Origin: Ktedonobacter robiniae
Lineage (GTDB): Bacteria > Chloroflexota > Ktedonobacteria > Ktedonobacterales > Ktedonobacteraceae
Assembly: GCF_016587375.1 (NCBI RefSeq)
Contig: NZ_BNJG01000001.1
Location: 4,794,501 to 4,858,500 of the forward strand
DNA: 64,000 bases
Reading direction: 5' to 3'
How positions within the stretch are numbered: the first letter of the stretch is position 1; the number at the start of each line of letters is the position of its first letter. The notes under the pieces were generated by a model, which worked only from the letters and a program-made list of their open reading frames with translations, made no database searches and was not told the origin of the DNA. The position numbers and the translations under genes were made by a program. Positions 61,737 to 64,000 of the stretch are shown here, in pieces.

Positions 61737-62206
61737 CGGTTCTTCCCTCATATGAGATCTTGCACCAGAAACAGGCTTCTTTCGGATGATGCTCCAACAG
61801 AGGTGTGGATAACCAAAGATTCTCTTCTGCGTGCTCCTCTCCGAAAAGAACCTTCTCGCGAGGGCAACAATACGTGGTTCCTGCGCACACCTCGGTCAGT
61901 CTTGGAACTGGCTCGCAGCACAAAGAGGGGCCGACCTTGGTGTCAGAGCATCACCTCATTCTACGCTTTTTCATCATACGTGGTGTAGACCCTACATGAA
62001 AGTCTTGGAGAAATATCCTGAGTAATTAGAAAAGCTGCAAAGAAGAAGTGGTATACTATCAAATTACAGGCAACGCTATAGAATTTTTTGACCATAGTTC
62101 GCGTTCTATTTGTTAACAGGTATGTTTTTACGTCCTTCTTAAAGAAGAAATTTGGAGGGCTTGTGGCTAGGATGGCTACGGCTTGCAGCGCAAAGAGGCG
62201 AAGTGC
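61737..62206 (-). other. Upstream non-coding end of IS110 and flank (candidate bridge-RNA region)
   Basis: About 470 bases before the IS110 transposase start (minus strand). IS110-group elements encode a structured bridge RNA in this non-coding end. Short inverted matches such as TTCTCGCGAG near 61853-61862 are present, but I cannot fold it reliably by eye. Frames here (e.g. 61805-61999) are not coding-like. The SD of the next gene lies at 62194. Confidence 0.4.
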
Positions 62207-64000
62207 ATGAAGAATCAATCTGATGACCCTATTTTGCCGCTAACGAAGGTTATAAGGTTTATAATAACTTTCACGCTTTTTGTAACACTTGTGTATTTGC
62301 TTAGTTTTTTGCATATACTTCCAGATTCATGGGGAAATTTCCTTCCAAACCTGGCGACGATTCTGGCCGTACCCGTAGGCATAATTGCTATCTTAGCTGC
62401 TCTCAAAAACTTTGAAAAGGCAGTAGTGCAGGTAATGCCTCGGCCTACCGCCTGGGGACCTCCAAAAATTCCAAAGATAAATAGGAAATTGTGGATGTTT
62501 GTGGGCCTGGTGGTGGCCATGGTTTTGATTGTTGTGGGGGGATACCATTATATATGGCCTGCACCTCAATCTACTGTGCCTCCGTTACTCTTCTCATATT
62601 CAACTCCTGATGGCCCTATTGGAATTAGTGATGGAAGCTATGTCTTCGATGTAAAGACGCGAAATAATCAAGGGCATCATAATGAGGCCCTTAAACAGCA
62701 GGCCGCGGATGCATTTAGGAACCAGAATTTCGATCAGGCCAGGCAGCTTTGGGGTCAAGCTATCTCTGGTGACGATTCAGACGATGCTGAAGTCTTGATC
62801 TACCAGGAAAACCAGCGGATTATAAACTCCGGCAGCCCATATATCACCTTTATTGCCGTCACCCAACTCACTGGAAGCCACGAAGAATATGAGATTGGAC
62901 GAGAGGACCTGCAAGGCTACTATGTGGCACAAAAAGAGTTTAATAGCCAGGCCAACCCATTTCGTGTCCGTTTGCTTATCGTGAATATAGGTGACCAGGA
63001 AACGTATGCGCAACAGGTCATGGATCGTATTCTCTCTTCGTATCAGCAAGATCCAACCATTAAAGGGGTCATGGGATGGCCCGAGCGGACGCAGCGTATC
63101 AATTCTATGCTCCTGACTATGTGTAATAAGCATATTCCCATCGTGACTGTGTCTGCAAATGATAGTCGTAATTCAGATAGTTGTAACTACAATTTTAGTG
63201 TTGCTCCTACGATTGACTCACAGGCAGCTACGGCAGTCCAGTATATCAAATCTGTTCTCAAGAAGAAACGTGTGTCTATTGTGTACGATCCTGCTAACGA
63301 ATATAGCCAAAGTCTTTATAGAAGCTTCATTGATGATTTTCGTCGTAATCAGCCTTCGGATGCGGCTATTGTTGATCGCGAAACGTACAGCATATATAGT
63401 AGCAATACGTTGCCAGGGTTATTGCGCGCCACGTTGCGGGGCAAACCAGATCTTATTTATTTCGTGGGATACCCGGCCGATCTTAATACTGTAATACAGT
63501 CGTTACCTGTTTCCGGGGATGTAGACGTGATGACTGCAAATATTATCTACCAGGCTCCTCACTTTCCCAAAGCACAACCTGTAGAGCATGTACGCGTTTA
63601 CTTCACTGCTTTTGCGTACCCAGATCAGTGGGCAATCCTTCATCTGGCTCAGCCAGATTTCACCCAGGAATATATAAATGCCTATGATCCTCAGCAATTT
63701 CATCGAGGAGCCTATGGTTATGAGCGCGCTAATGATAGTGTGATGATTGCATACGACGCTTTAAAGTCTTTGATGGTGGCCAGTAAGGGCTTTCAAAACA
63801 ACAGATTTCCTATGGATCAGCTGCAAAGGGCTTTATTCAACAGTAAATATAAAGGCATTACTGGTGATATCCGCTATAACCAGGGCAGTGTCGATACTAA
63901 ACCAGTCGTCGTCATCCAGTTCACTCATGGTTACAACGTCTTTAAAGGTGTGGATGGTTGCTATGATGACAATGCGCAAGGAGGGTGCTTTGATGTCCAA
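62207..64000 (+). CDS. Membrane-anchored periplasmic-binding-type protein (cut by window edge)
   Basis: At least 598 residues with no stop before the window end. ATG 62207 follows AGAGGCG. Two membrane helices lie at ~15-40 and ~47-65 and a third at ~104-125 (LWMFVGLVVAMVLIVVGG). The remainder is outside or inside as one large domain that reads like a Leu/Ile/Val-binding (Peripla_BP_6) fold: IKGVMGWPERTQRINSMLLT, VSANDSRNSDSCNYNFSVAP, RVSIVYDPANEYSQSLYRS and KGITGDIRYNQGS. It is unlike livK in having membrane anchors and no lipobox, so it is likely a sensor or receptor, not a transport protein. Confidence 0.75.
   Translation, partial: MKNQSDDPILPLTKVIRFIITFTLFVTLVYLLSFLHILPDSWGNFLPNLATILAVPVGIIAILAALKNFEKAVVQVMPRPTAWGPPKIPKINRKLWMFVGLVVAMVLIVVGGYHYIWPAPQSTVPPLLFSYSTPDGPIGISDGSYVFDVKTRNNQGHHNEALKQQAADAFRNQNFDQARQLWGQAISGDDSDDAEVLIYQENQRIINSGSPYITFIAVTQLTGSHEEYEIGREDLQGYYVAQKEFNSQANPFRVRLLIVNIGDQETYAQQVMDRILSSYQQDPTIKGVMGWPERTQRINSMLLTMCNKHIPIVTVSANDSRNSDSCNYNFSVAPTIDSQAATAVQYIKSVLKKKRVSIVYDPANEYSQSLYRSFIDDFRRNQPSDAAIVDRETYSIYSSNTLPGLLRATLRGKPDLIYFVGYPADLNTVIQSLPVSGDVDVMTANIIYQAPHFPKAQPVEHVRVYFTAFAYPDQWAILHLAQPDFTQEYINAYDPQQFHRGAYGYERANDSVMIAYDALKSLMVASKGFQNNRFPMDQLQRALFNSKYKGITGDIRYNQGSVDTKPVVVIQFTHGYNVFKGVDGCYDDNAQGGCFDVQ

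Noticed and set aside
1..64000. CRISPR arrays, tRNA or rRNA genes
   Set aside because: No regularly spaced repeats with unique spacers and no cloverleaf or rRNA landmarks were seen by eye; a covariance-model scan would be decisive.

Overview
The window looks like chromosomal DNA of a Ktedonobacteria-type Chloroflexota. It has mid-50s GC, many GTG/TTG starts behind strong AGGAGG Shine-Dalgarno (SD) sites, many small regulator/enzyme pairs, decayed mobile DNA, WD40 and pseudo-caspase proteins, and lipoprotein substrate-binding proteins. This assignment is inferred from gene content; no rRNA or tRNA gene was seen.

Layout. 1-16.6 kb is mostly housekeeping: a GrdB-like reductase, a peptide-binding lipoprotein, a CAP lipoprotein, a CGNR regulator, an MBL hydrolase, a HAD phosphatase, an NfeD/slipin pair, pyrE, an ABC-F ATPase, a frameshifted pseudo-caspase/TPR/membrane protein, and coaE. 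16.6-23.3 kb is a complete branched-chain amino acid importer operon (livK-H-M-G-F) behind a perfect TTGACA-17-TATAAT promoter. 23.3-28.7 kb is a foreign block with an IS607-type element (tnpA/tnpB) and a low-GC rifampin phosphotransferase gene; it is bounded by about 60-80 bp inverted repeats, the right one of which supplies the stop codon of the neighbouring gene. 28.7-35 kb holds a beta-propeller lipoprotein, a KdpDE-like two-component system and an APC/KimA-like permease. 35.5-38.3 kb holds a 5'-nucleotidase fragment and a ferredoxin-P450-PadR cluster. 38.6-46.9 kb is accessory: an RHH-Clp_N fusion, a methyltransferase, a very GC-rich glycosidase-like gene, a TetR gene, an IsrB (HNH-less IscB relative) element with an upstream omega-RNA (HEARO) that sits in the first codons of a second tetR copy, an alpha/beta hydrolase, an integrase remnant with ATG-TAA, and a WD40 membrane gene broken by two in-frame stops. 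46.9-60.3 kb returns to ordinary genes (CMD, MFS, isochorismatase, GH76-like, thyX, moaA, glnA, DUF3626). 60.3-62.2 kb is a frameshifted IS110 transposase with its upstream non-coding end. The window closes inside a membrane-anchored periplasmic-binding-type protein that runs off the edge.

Recurring theme. Gene 3' ends carry very long, perfect or near-perfect palindromes (23-38 bp arms), often exactly filling the space between convergent stop codons. Three RNA-guided or RNA-programmed mobile systems of different kinds (IS607 TnpB, IsrB, IS110) occur within 40 kb, all next to broken or displaced host genes.
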